Source: Cyanobacteria bacterium TGS_CYA1
GTDB taxonomy: Bacteria > Cyanobacteriota > Vampirovibrionia > Obscuribacterales > Obscuribacteraceae
Assembly (NCBI GenBank): GCA_026129135.1
Contig: JAHCIQ010000001.1
Coordinates: 372,001-436,000 of the forward strand
DNA: 64,000 nt
Reading direction: 5' to 3'
Position 1 is the first letter of the stretch. Each line of letters opens with the position of its first letter. Below, in pieces: positions 1 to 7,057 of this stretch. The notes beneath the pieces were generated by a model. The model did no database searches. It was given only the letters and a program-made list of their open reading frames with translations, and had not been told where the DNA came from. Made by a program: the position numbers and the translations under genes.

Positions 1-387
1 AACGAAAACTCAGGTCTCAAAGGGATTTGCGGTGAGTCTGACATGCAGGAAGTAGAACGTCTTTTCTTGAGTGGCGACAGACGAGCTATGCTTGCACTTG
101 AGATATATGTCCAGAGATTGGCTTTTGCAATTTCATCTCTTTTTACTTATTATCAAACTGTACCCCCGATAGTTTTTACCGGGGGCATAGGTGAAAATTC
201 GTCTCTTGTGCGTCAAAGAGTCTGTGAAAAACTGGTTTACACGGGTGTAGAGCTAGATCTGGATCTAAACAAAAATTGCAAATCAGGAGTTGATTGTTCA
301 ATTTCATCGAAGCGTTCCTCGGCAACAATACTGGTTATCCAGTCAAAGGAGGATTTAGCAATTGCCGAGGAATCAACAGGTTTTTAG
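1..387 (+). CDS. ackA: Acetate kinase, C-terminal part (5' end outside window)
   Basis: The reading frame is open from base 1 and encodes 128 residues ending in TAG. It starts with an NENSGLKGICGESD stretch and later has LALEIYVQRLAF and VFTGGIGENS, which are the C-terminal signatures of the acetate/propionate kinase (ASKHA) family. Family knowledge: the enzyme interconverts acetyl phosphate and ADP with acetate and ATP, giving ATP during fermentation. Full-length proteins are near 400 residues, so roughly the N-terminal two thirds lie upstream of the window. It converges on hcp with only 20 bases between the two stop codons. Butyrate kinase is a less likely alternative because the GGIGENS region fits acetate kinase well. 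Confidence 0.9.
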   Translation, partial: NENSGLKGICGESDMQEVERLFLSGDRRAMLALEIYVQRLAFAISSLFTYYQTVPPIVFTGGIGENSSLVRQRVCEKLVYTGVELDLDLNKNCKSGVDCSISSKRSSATILVIQSKEDLAIAEESTGF

Positions 388-407
388 CCTGTTCGCTTCG
401 ACTAAAG

Positions 408-2057
408 TCAAGCCAACATTTCCACCAGGTCTTCGGACGGCGTTCCTATTGGTTTGAGCTTAAACTTCACCACTAGTTCATTGAGCAATTCCGGACCAAT
501 GAATGCAGGAAGATTCGGACCGATTCGTATGTTTTCTACTCCAAGATAAAGCAGAGTCAGTAATACGGCAACAGCTTTTTGCTCGAACCACGATAACACC
601 ATTGATAGTGGCAGGTCGTTGATTCCCACCTCGAACACTTCTGCCAGTGCAGAAGCTACCTTGATGGCAGAATAAGCATCGTTGCACTGTCCCATGTCGA
701 GCATGCGCGGCAGTTCACCTATCGGACTGAATTCTTCTTTGTTGAATCTGAATTTGCCACAACCCAGAGTGAGAATCAAACAATCTTGCGGAACTTCTTC
801 AGCTAAATGGGTGTAGTAGTTGCGATTGAGTTCCGCGCCATCGCATCCGCCAATCAAAAAGATATGACGTACCGCTTTCGATTTCACTGCGTCAATAACC
901 TTGTCTGCTACAGACATCACGGCATTGCGACCAAAACCTATGAGAATAGTCTTTTCAGGCTCAGTTGTTTTGAATCCTTCTTCTTTTTTAGCCGAATTAA
1001 TCAGTGGCGCGAAATCGTAGTCTTTGATTTTTTGCACGTCTGAAAATCCGACTGTGTCGATAGTGAAAAGTCTATCTTTATACGAATCGAGTGGTGGCTT
1101 CAAGCAATTAGTGGTGAGCAAAATGGGACCTGGAAATTCAGCAAATTCGACAGTTTGATTTTGCCAGGCACCACCATAGTTTCCAACCAGGTGCTTGAAT
1201 TTTTTAAGTCCAGGATAGCTGTTTGCTGGAAGCAATTCACCATGGGTATAAACGTTGATGTTTTGATTTTGGGTCTGGACAAGCACTTCTCTGAGCGACT
1301 CGAGATCGTGTCCGGATACAAGGATACATTTACCTTCAACTGGGGTGATGCGAACATTTGTCGGCTCGGGGTGACCAAAAGTACTCGTGTGTGCTTTATC
1401 GAGTAATTCCATTGCGATGAAATTGGCTTCCCCACAGCGAACTACCAGACTGAAAAGCATGTCTTTGTCGTGTGCTTCTTGACCCAAGTATTCGAGTGCT
1501 TCGCAAATATAGGCAAAAATGCGCTCATCCCAATAGCCAAGCAAATATGCATGGTGTGCGTAAGCTGCAAGTCCTTTGAGACCATAGGTTAAAAGTTCTT
1601 CCAGACCAACTACACTTGGATCTTCTTCTTTCATTCTCTGGGTGATTCTGAGCTTGGCAGCAAGTTCGAAAAGGTCGGCTAATTTGGTCGAACCATTCCA
1701 CTCAGGAAGAAATGTGCTCATATGAGGTTCGATTTCGTGGCGCTTACAAGCAGATACATAAGTACGTTTTGCGTTGTCTAGCCCTTCTTGCAGTTTTTTG
1801 ATGTATTCGACATGTTCGTCGCTATCGAAATTGACATTAGTCAAAGTGACGAAAAGCATTTTCAAAATCATCGAATCGAGCGAAATGTCAGTCACGTTTA
1901 AACGTCTGCATTTGCTCGTATAAGTTGCAATTTGTTTGCACAAAAAAACTATGACGTCCTGTAGTCCTGCCGTTTCGGGTGTTTTTCCGCATACGCCAAG
2001 AGTGGTGCAACCTGTCTGGTGAGCCGTTTGTTCACATTGATAGCAAAACATGTCCAT
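408..2057 (-). CDS. hcp: Hybrid cluster protein (Hcp, hydroxylamine reductase / NO reductase)
   Basis: A 549-residue cytoplasmic iron-sulfur protein. The N-terminus MDMFCYQCEQTAHQTGC carries the CxxC-x8-C-x5-C pattern of class I Hcp from anaerobes. Downstream TTNCLKPP, IGGCDGAE, LTLGCGKFRF and LDMGQCNDAYSA supply the cysteines that hold the hybrid Fe-S-O cluster. Family knowledge: Hcp reduces hydroxylamine in vitro and nitric oxide to N2O in vivo, so it is a nitrosative-stress enzyme. An AAGGAG ribosome site lies 10 bases before the ATG at 2057; the ATG two codons later is possible. No hcr reductase gene is adjacent. Two similar palindromes upstream (2115-2130 and 2190-2205) suggest regulation shared with a small divergent gene. 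Confidence 0.95.
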   Translation of the reverse strand: MDMFCYQCEQTAHQTGCTTLGVCGKTPETAGLQDVIVFLCKQIATYTSKCRRLNVTDISLDSMILKMLFVTLTNVNFDSDEHVEYIKKLQEGLDNAKRTYVSACKRHEIEPHMSTFLPEWNGSTKLADLFELAAKLRITQRMKEEDPSVVGLEELLTYGLKGLAAYAHHAYLLGYWDERIFAYICEALEYLGQEAHDKDMLFSLVVRCGEANFIAMELLDKAHTSTFGHPEPTNVRITPVEGKCILVSGHDLESLREVLVQTQNQNINVYTHGELLPANSYPGLKKFKHLVGNYGGAWQNQTVEFAEFPGPILLTTNCLKPPLDSYKDRLFTIDTVGFSDVQKIKDYDFAPLINSAKKEEGFKTTEPEKTILIGFGRNAVMSVADKVIDAVKSKAVRHIFLIGGCDGAELNRNYYTHLAEEVPQDCLILTLGCGKFRFNKEEFSPIGELPRMLDMGQCNDAYSAIKVASALAEVFEVGINDLPLSMVLSWFEQKAVAVLLTLLYLGVENIRIGPNLPAFIGPELLNELVVKFKLKPIGTPSEDLVEMLA

Positions 2058-2114
2058 TTGATTCGTACTCCTTCTTGCTAGTGTGAATATGACAGATTGA
2101 GGCGCTTTGGTTCA

Positions 2115-2130
2115 TCATTCAAAAGAATGA
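2115..2130. promoter_or_regulatory. Palindromic operator candidate, hcp-proximal
   Basis: TCATTCAAAAGAATGA is an inverted repeat with perfect 6-base arms and a 4-base spacer. It matches the second palindrome at 2190-2205 under the pattern TCATYC-N4-GRATGA. Its centre is about 31 bases from the nearest edge of a minus-strand -10-like CATATT (2091 to 2086), that is about 43 bases from the predicted hcp transcription start. That is the class II position used by Crp/Fnr-type activators. The half-site does not match FNR TTGAT or CRP TGTGA. The regulator is unknown. Confidence 0.55.
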
Positions 2131-2189
2131 CTGGCGAAAGACCCGACCGGCAAAGAATCTAGGCGATTTTCAAAGGTAGAACCGCTCAA

Positions 2190-2205
2190 TCATCCTTAAG
2201 GATGA
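2190..2205. promoter_or_regulatory. Palindromic operator candidate, distal copy
   Basis: TCATCCTTAAGGATGA is a perfect 16-base palindrome. It shares the TCATYC...GRATGA form of the site at 2115-2130, with centres exactly 75 bases apart. A plus-strand -10-like TATATT at 2228-2233 starts about 30 bases from its centre, mirroring the geometry on the hcp side. It probably serves the small gene at 2258. No good -35 box is visible for either promoter, which fits activator dependence. Confidence 0.55.
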
Positions 2206-2257
2206 AGAACGAGATAATACAGAAATGTATATTATGTCCATAAGGCGGTTACACCAA

Positions 2258-2368
2258 ATGTTAGACACACTGGCTATATTGATATTGTTGATTATTGCGG
2301 TTAGCCCGCCAATAATCTACATGCTAGACCGCTTGGGATTTGAGAGCGTGGATACAAATCGAAGATGA
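2258..2368 (+). CDS. Small single-span membrane peptide (36 aa), hypothetical
   Basis: ATG at 2258 opens a 36-codon frame. The peptide begins MLDTLAILILLIIAVSPPII, a single strongly hydrophobic span, followed by a short polar tail ending in TNRR. An AAGGCGG ribosome site lies 9 bases upstream, a TATATT -10-like box at 2228-2233, and a small hairpin followed by nine T residues overlaps and follows the stop. Promoter, ribosome site, frame and terminator together make a real small gene plausible, but I recognise no family. Its divergent position to hcp and the shared palindrome type suggest a role in the same stress response (inference). Confidence 0.45.
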   Translation: MLDTLAILILLIIAVSPPIIYMLDRLGFESVDTNRR

Positions 2369-2403
2369 AGTCTTCGACGCCGCATCGGACAGCATTTTTT
2401 TTT
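2360..2403 (+). terminator. Possible terminator after the small membrane peptide
   Basis: CGAAGA and TCTTCG (2360-2376) form a 6-bp stem overlapping the peptide stop codon. A run of nine T residues follows at 2395-2403. The T run is 18 bases from this stem and only a weak CCG/CGG stem lies closer, so termination strength is uncertain. The run also lies just beyond the 3' end of the convergent carbonic anhydrase gene. Confidence 0.35.
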
Positions 2404-2423
2404 AGTATTACGCTCTCAACAAT

Positions 2424-3095
2424 TTAAATCGAGTGAGCAGACAATTTTTTCGCTTGTGGTTTTAGTACCATTTTTGGTGCATCGATCAAGAGTTCGAATT
2501 GACCGGATTCTTCGCTGTATGCAAATACTTCGCCTGTTTCGATTTTGTACGTCCAGCCATGCAAACTCAATTGTCCTCTACCCAATTTGGCCGCAATGCA
2601 CGGATGGGTTTTGAGCGATTCTAATTGCACAAGGACGTTTTCTTGCATTGCAATATTCAATTTATCCCCATCTGATTCATATGGATAATTTTCAGAAATG
2701 ATTCTGCGTGTTGCTTCGGCATGATTGAGCCAGTTGCAGAGTGTGGGCATTGCTGTTATTTTTTCGGGATGCAAAATTCCTTTCATTGCTCCGCAATCGG
2801 TATGACCGCAGACGATGATTTCACTAATACCAAGACCTGCTACGGCAAATTCGATTGTGGCGCCTTCACCGCCATTGGCAGCGCCATGAGCTGGAATGAT
2901 GTTTCCAGCGTTGCGCAAAATGAATAATTCGCCAGGCTCGGTTTGAGTAATTAAATTAGGATTGATTCTAGAATCAGAACAAGTGATAAAAAGTGCCTGA
3001 GGTTCCTGCCCTCTAGAAAGTTTTTCAAACAATTCTTTCTTCGAGGCAAAAATCTCCGATTTAAAATGGTGAATGCCTTTAATCAGTTCTTTCAT
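2424..3095 (-). CDS. Beta-class carbonic anhydrase
   Basis: 223 residues, the usual length for bacterial beta-carbonic anhydrases. The zinc and active-site residues are in place: C39-S-D41-S-R43, then H98 and C101 in CGHTDCGAM, plus the RNAGNIIP and GGEGATIEFA segments. Family knowledge: it interconverts CO2 and bicarbonate in the cytoplasm, supplying bicarbonate to carboxylases and helping pH balance. GGAG lies 7 bases before the ATG. It is downstream of the ArsR-type gene on the same strand, with 60 bases between them that hold an AT-rich inverted repeat, so it may be that regulator's target or have its own promoter. No signal peptide is seen. Confidence 0.95.
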   Translation of the reverse strand: MKELIKGIHHFKSEIFASKKELFEKLSRGQEPQALFITCSDSRINPNLITQTEPGELFILRNAGNIIPAHGAANGGEGATIEFAVAGLGISEIIVCGHTDCGAMKGILHPEKITAMPTLCNWLNHAEATRRIISENYPYESDGDKLNIAMQENVLVQLESLKTHPCIAAKLGRGQLSLHGWTYKIETGEVFAYSEESGQFELLIDAPKMVLKPQAKKLSAHSI

Positions 3096-3109
3096 TGAGA
3101 GTCTCCAAT

Positions 3110-3134
3110 CTATAAATATATCTATTAATTATAG
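3110..3134. promoter_or_regulatory. AT-rich inverted repeat between arsR-type gene and carbonic anhydrase
   Basis: CTATAA (3110-3115) and TTATAG (3129-3134) are exact inverted arms around a 13-base AT-rich core, located 15-39 bases before the carbonic anhydrase start. ArsR-family repressors often bind AT-rich imperfect palindromes, so this is a candidate site, but the core is too simple to be confident. Confidence 0.3.
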
Positions 3135-3155
3135 GAGGAAGCTTTCGATTTTCTT

Positions 3156-3497
3156 TCAGAGTTGTTGAAGTGTTGATTGGATGTCCACCAATTGATTGTT
3201 GAAAATCTTCTTGGCTACGTCTAATAGCTCGAAAATAGTGTTGTCGCTGCAAGAGTAAAAAATGTGATTTCCCTGCTTGCGGGCGACCACGAGATTTTTT
3301 GACTTTAGAATTCTGAGCTGCTGTGAAACGTGAGGCAGCTCTACCTCAAGTCTGTCTCTGATTTCAGAAACAGTCAGTTCTTTCTCGCGTAATTCGTCCA
3401 GAATCTTGATTCTCAATGGGTTTGCAAGAGCCTTGAAAAATTCGGATTTGAATTGAAGAAGTTTTTCTCGCACCCTGTTTACTCCGCGTTCACTCAT
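3156..3497 (-). CDS. ArsR/SmtB-family winged-helix transcriptional regulator
   Basis: 113 residues. The segment from about residue 18 to 85 (FFKALANPLRIKILDEL, then ELTVSEIRDRL, then HVSQQLRILKSKNLV and a GNHIFYSCSD wing) is a typical ArsR helix-turn-helix. The CxC metal motif usually found in the recognition helix of arsenic, cadmium or zinc sensors is absent (ELPHVSQQL instead), and the only cysteine is in the wing, so the signal may not be a metal. It is transcribed divergently from the Ehr operon at 3592 and lies upstream of the carbonic anhydrase, making both plausible targets. A minus-strand TATAAT at 3519-3514 lies 16 bases before the start, with an AGGA ribosome site. Confidence 0.9.
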   Translation of the reverse strand: MSERGVNRVREKLLQFKSEFFKALANPLRIKILDELREKELTVSEIRDRLEVELPHVSQQLRILKSKNLVVARKQGNHIFYSCSDNTIFELLDVAKKIFNNQLVDIQSTLQQL

Positions 3498-3530
3498 TTT
3501 TATTCCTAACCTGATTATAGCTAGTTCGAA

Positions 3531-3569
3531 TCAAATTGCGTATAATACTAATTGCAGACTTAAGCAATT
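3531..3569 (+). promoter_or_regulatory. Ehr operon promoter with AATTGC repeats
   Basis: A TATAAT -10 box is at 3541-3546. AATTGC occurs at 3534-3539 and 3550-3555, and its complement GCAATT at 3564-3569, so the second and third copies form a perfect 6-base inverted repeat with an 8-base spacer just downstream of the -10. This is where a repressor such as the divergent ArsR-type protein could act. No convincing -35 is visible. Confidence 0.45.
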
Positions 3570-3591
3570 CGTTGAATAGTGTAATGGATTT

Positions 3592-5460
3592 GTGATCAAA
3601 AACATGTGGTGTTTTTTAACTTCGGGAATGCTTTTCATTGCATCAATTCTTGGAATTATTCTTTCCATTAGCTCGATTGCAGCACCCTTTCATTATTCAC
3701 TTCAATTTCCAATTTATCTTGGACTGGCTCCAGTCGAATTTGAAAGTGATACCACAAGCAGTATTTTTTCAATTTTGCTTTTTGGTCTTTCATTAGCATT
3801 TTCAATTTTCAGTCCTTCTTACCTTGCTAACAAAAATGCAAACGAGCTGCGCTTATTCTGGTCTGGTTCATTGCTTTTCATCGCGTCGATGGCAGGAGTT
3901 CTTTTTTCTGGCAATGCCATATTATTTTTGATTTGTTGGGAAATTATGTCTTTGAGTTCAGCAGCGCTTGTTGCAAGTGAGCTGCTTACAAAAAACACTG
4001 CCAAAGCATCTTTGATTTATCTATCAGCTACAAGAGTCGCCACTACTTTACTGGCTCTTGGGTTTTTATGCGCGAATAATTTATTCCACAGCTGGAATTT
4101 TAGTGATTGGCACTTGATGCGACAAGAAGCTTTAATACCAGCATTATTAATCACGTTTGGATGTTTTATAAAAGCTGGACTCTGGCCTTTTCATTTATGG
4201 GTGCCTTATGCATATTTTGCTGCTCCAGCTCCTGTCGCTGGGCTGATGAGCGGCGTCATGAAAAAAATTCCGATTTTTCTCCTTGTGCATTTGTTATGTT
4301 TTAGAGAGATGGCTGATTTTTGGATTCCTTCATTTTTTCTTGCTTTGGGAGCTATCTCTACTCTCTGGGGCATGATATTTGCTCTTGTCCAGACAGATTT
4401 GAAAAAAATACTTGCGTATTCGAGTGTTGAAAACGTTGGATTGATAATGCTAGCTTTGGGAGCTCATTTAGTGAGTCTTCAATTACACGTGGCGAACCTG
4501 GCATCGCTATTTTTGGTAGCAGCAATATTTCATCTTTTCAATCACGGTGTTTTCAAATCGTTATTATTTTTTGCTTCAGGCTCAATTTATCAAAATGCTC
4601 ATTCTACAAATTTGAACAACCTGGGTGGACTTGCAAAAAGAATGCCTGGAACATTTTTATTATTCTTGTTTGGAACCATGGCTCTTTGTTCTTTGCCTCC
4701 ATCAAACGGTTTTTATAGTAAGTGGCTAATTTATGAAGGGCTCCTTCAGCTTGTAAATTCGTCCAATATAGCTGTCGCTGTTTGCTCAGTACTCCTTATC
4801 TGTGTATTGATCATTGCTGGTGCTCTTTCCCTTGCCACAATGGCAAAAGTAGTTTCGGTGACTTTTTTAGGAAGAACTCGTACCAAGCTTGCTCAGAATG
4901 CAACTGAATGTAGTGAATTCATGATCGTCGGTCAAGGCATTCTTGCTTGTTTTTGTGTATTGCTGGGGCTCTTTTCTGCACCAATCTGTCTTTATCTTGT
5001 GCAGATTTTGAAACTAGCCAGTTTTACTCCACCGTCATTGTTTCAATTTACTATTTTCAGTGTTTTTTGCATCGGTATTGTTTATGTTTCGTTCCTCAAG
5101 CAGCCAAAAAAAAGTTCGATTTATTCGACCTGGGAGTGTGGCTTTGGAAACTTAACTCGTCGAATGCAAGTGAATCCTGAGAGTTTCAGCCAACCTATTG
5201 CAGCGCTTTTCAGTCCACTACTTCGATATCGAATCAAGGCAGAGGTAAGTGGTAAAGACAGGCGACATTTCCCTGAGAAAGTGGTGGCAGAATCAACCAC
5301 TCAATCTGTCTTAGAGTCCAAAATTTATACGCCCCTCGTGCAAGCGGTCGCAGTTCTTGGAAAACACATAAATCGTTTGCAAGCTGGAAGCATTCACATT
5401 TATTTGTTTTATCTGTTAATCACTCTTCTTCTCCTTGTAGTTTTGGAATTAGTGCGATGA
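3592..5460 (+). CDS. Ehr complex antiporter-like membrane subunit (HyfB/NuoL-M-N type)
   Basis: 622 residues, almost wholly hydrophobic with well over ten membrane spans. Conserved proton-channel features are visible: CWEIMSLSSAAL near residue 115, GLWPFHLWVPYAYFAAPAPVAGLMSG near 200-225, and KKILAYSSVENVGL near 265-280. Family knowledge: these subunits move H+ or Na+ in complex I, Mrp antiporters and group 4 hydrogenases. It is the first gene of a six-gene operon ending at 10737. Start: GTG at 3592 or ATG at 3604; neither has a strong ribosome site. It overlaps the next gene by 4 bases (ATGA). The C-terminal region after residue 500 is more polar, as in HyfB. Confidence 0.9.
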   Translation: MIKNMWCFLTSGMLFIASILGIILSISSIAAPFHYSLQFPIYLGLAPVEFESDTTSSIFSILLFGLSLAFSIFSPSYLANKNANELRLFWSGSLLFIASMAGVLFSGNAILFLICWEIMSLSSAALVASELLTKNTAKASLIYLSATRVATTLLALGFLCANNLFHSWNFSDWHLMRQEALIPALLITFGCFIKAGLWPFHLWVPYAYFAAPAPVAGLMSGVMKKIPIFLLVHLLCFREMADFWIPSFFLALGAISTLWGMIFALVQTDLKKILAYSSVENVGLIMLALGAHLVSLQLHVANLASLFLVAAIFHLFNHGVFKSLLFFASGSIYQNAHSTNLNNLGGLAKRMPGTFLLFLFGTMALCSLPPSNGFYSKWLIYEGLLQLVNSSNIAVAVCSVLLICVLIIAGALSLATMAKVVSVTFLGRTRTKLAQNATECSEFMIVGQGILACFCVLLGLFSAPICLYLVQILKLASFTPPSLFQFTIFSVFCIGIVYVSFLKQPKKSSIYSTWECGFGNLTRRMQVNPESFSQPIAALFSPLLRYRIKAEVSGKDRRHFPEKVVAESTTQSVLESKIYTPLVQAVAVLGKHINRLQAGSIHIYLFYLLITLLLLVVLELVR

Positions 5461-6377
5461 ATATAGCTGTTTATACGCTTAGCGCTCTCCTGGTCCCTTT
5501 TTTGCTTATCGGTTTTGTGCAGAAGGCAAAAGCGCAGTTGCAAAATAGAGTTGGAGCATCTGTGTTGCAGCCGTTTTTCAATATCTTTAAATTATTTGGT
5601 AAGAATCAGATAATAAGCGAAGATTCAAGTGGTCTGTTTAGAGCCGGGATCTTAGTTAATTTTTGCTGTTTTGCTTATTTGATCTGGTCTGTGCCCTGGT
5701 TGAGTTTTTCTCCGGCCATTTCAAGCGTGGACATTTTCCTCTTCGTTTATTTGCTTGCTACTGCGCGTTTTTTTTCTATTTTGAGCGCTCTTGATACGGG
5801 ATCGCCTTTTGGAGCCTTTGCCGGGAGTCGAGAGGCAACACTGTCATTTTTGGTGGAGCCAGCCATGATACTTTCTTTGGTGGCGCCAAGCATTCTTACG
5901 GGTAGTTCTAGCCTGGAGCGTATTTTTTCTTTTACCCATCAGGTCAGTTCGCAAAATCCGATTGTGTGGATTTTTGCTGGAATAAGTTTATTTCTTGTCG
6001 CCTTAACTGATCTTTCGCGCATGCCCGTTGATGACCCAACCACCCACCTGGAACTTACTATGGTACATGAAGCAATGACCATAGAAGCTTCGGGTAGAAA
6101 TCTGGCTTTGAGCGAGATTGGCTATGCATTCAAGCTGGCTATGTTTTTTGGACTGAGCGTGCAATGTCTTCTTCATGGAATCGCTTTTTGTCTTCCAAGT
6201 GACCAGTGGATTCTTTTAGCAATGAGTATTGCGGGGATTTTTTCTCTTGGCCTATTACTGGCACTTCTAGAAACGGTACTAGTAAAACTAAAATGGACGA
6301 AATGTCCTGATTTTATTGCTTATTCCTTGACCATGGGATTATTCGCTTGTATCGCTGCTTTAGGAGTTCGGGCATGA
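5457..6377 (+). CDS. Ehr complex NuoH/HyfC-like membrane subunit
   Basis: 306 residues, the normal length for HyfC/HycD. An N-terminal span is followed by KAKAQLQNRVGASVLQPFF, and a loop near 185-210 reads DLSRMPVDDPTTHLELTM then HEAMTIEASGRNL, which is the hydrogenase-4 version of the NuoH quinone-site loop. The subunit anchors the peripheral redox arm to the membrane and joins it to the ion-pumping subunits. ATGA overlaps join it to the genes on both sides, showing tight translational coupling. Confidence 0.92.
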   Translation: MNIAVYTLSALLVPFLLIGFVQKAKAQLQNRVGASVLQPFFNIFKLFGKNQIISEDSSGLFRAGILVNFCCFAYLIWSVPWLSFSPAISSVDIFLFVYLLATARFFSILSALDTGSPFGAFAGSREATLSFLVEPAMILSLVAPSILTGSSSLERIFSFTHQVSSQNPIVWIFAGISLFLVALTDLSRMPVDDPTTHLELTMVHEAMTIEASGRNLALSEIGYAFKLAMFFGLSVQCLLHGIAFCLPSDQWILLAMSIAGIFSLGLLLALLETVLVKLKWTKCPDFIAYSLTMGLFACIAALGVRA

Positions 6378-7042
6378 TTTCTTTTTCACCATTTATGTTT
6401 TCATTCTTGCAGGCAATCATTCTGGCTTCAGCCATCATGGCTATTTTGATGGTGGGAACAGGACAGATAAGATCCAATATCATGTTTTACTCGTTACAGA
6501 CTTTGTGTTTGGCTCTTTCGGCTTGCTTTTGTGCAGCGATTGAGCACGAATTAAAGCATTACATCGTTGCGCTGGCGATTTTCTTTGTAAAAACCATCGG
6601 TCTGTCTACATTTTTGTTTTGGATTACAAAAAGAATTGGTGCGGCAAAAGATCTTGGATTGTATTTACCCTTACCAATTGCGATGCACTTGAGTGTAGTG
6701 CTTTTAGTTTTTGCGCAAATTCTTTCCAATCAACTGCCACACTTGAATCATTTACAACCTTTGGCAATCGGAGGAACCGCTGGAATTTCCTTGATTCTGA
6801 CTGGAATACTTTTTATGCTCACGCGTAGATTAGCCATAAGTCAGGTACTTGGATTCTTGACCATGGAGAATGGCATTTTTCTTTTTGCTCTTACTCAGTC
6901 TAGTGGCATGCCTTTATTCATCGAGATGGGCATTTTTCTCGATGTCTTTGTAGCCGTGATGATATCCGGATTGATCATTTTTAAAATCAAACATAGTTTC
7001 GAACATATTGACGTTACACTTTTGACTTCGCTTCGAGACTGA
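6374..7042 (+). CDS. Ehr complex HyfE-like membrane subunit
   Basis: 222 residues from the ATG at 6374, with about six membrane spans. The open frame extends 9 codons further up, but AGGAG 7 bases before 6374 and the ATGA overlap with the preceding stop favour the shorter form. Position and topology match HyfE, a short membrane protein that in hydrogenase-4 operons combines NuoK-like and accessory spans. The segment LGFLTMENGIFLFAL near 165-180 resembles the NuoK region around its conserved membrane glutamate. It is followed after 15 bases by the next antiporter-like subunit. Confidence 0.85.
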   Translation: MISFSPFMFSFLQAIILASAIMAILMVGTGQIRSNIMFYSLQTLCLALSACFCAAIEHELKHYIVALAIFFVKTIGLSTFLFWITKRIGAAKDLGLYLPLPIAMHLSVVLLVFAQILSNQLPHLNHLQPLAIGGTAGISLILTGILFMLTRRLAISQVLGFLTMENGIFLFALTQSSGMPLFIEMGIFLDVFVAVMISGLIIFKIKHSFEHIDVTLLTSLRD

Positions 7043-7057
7043 GCAAGGGGAATTGAA

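Noticed and set aside
2424..3095. A cyanase operon with the carbonic anhydrase (cynT)
   Set aside because: No cyanase or cynR-type gene is nearby; the neighbour is an ArsR-type regulator.
3520..3545. tRNA-like GTTCGAATC near 3525
   Set aside because: No acceptor or anticodon stems around it; it is part of the Ehr promoter region.
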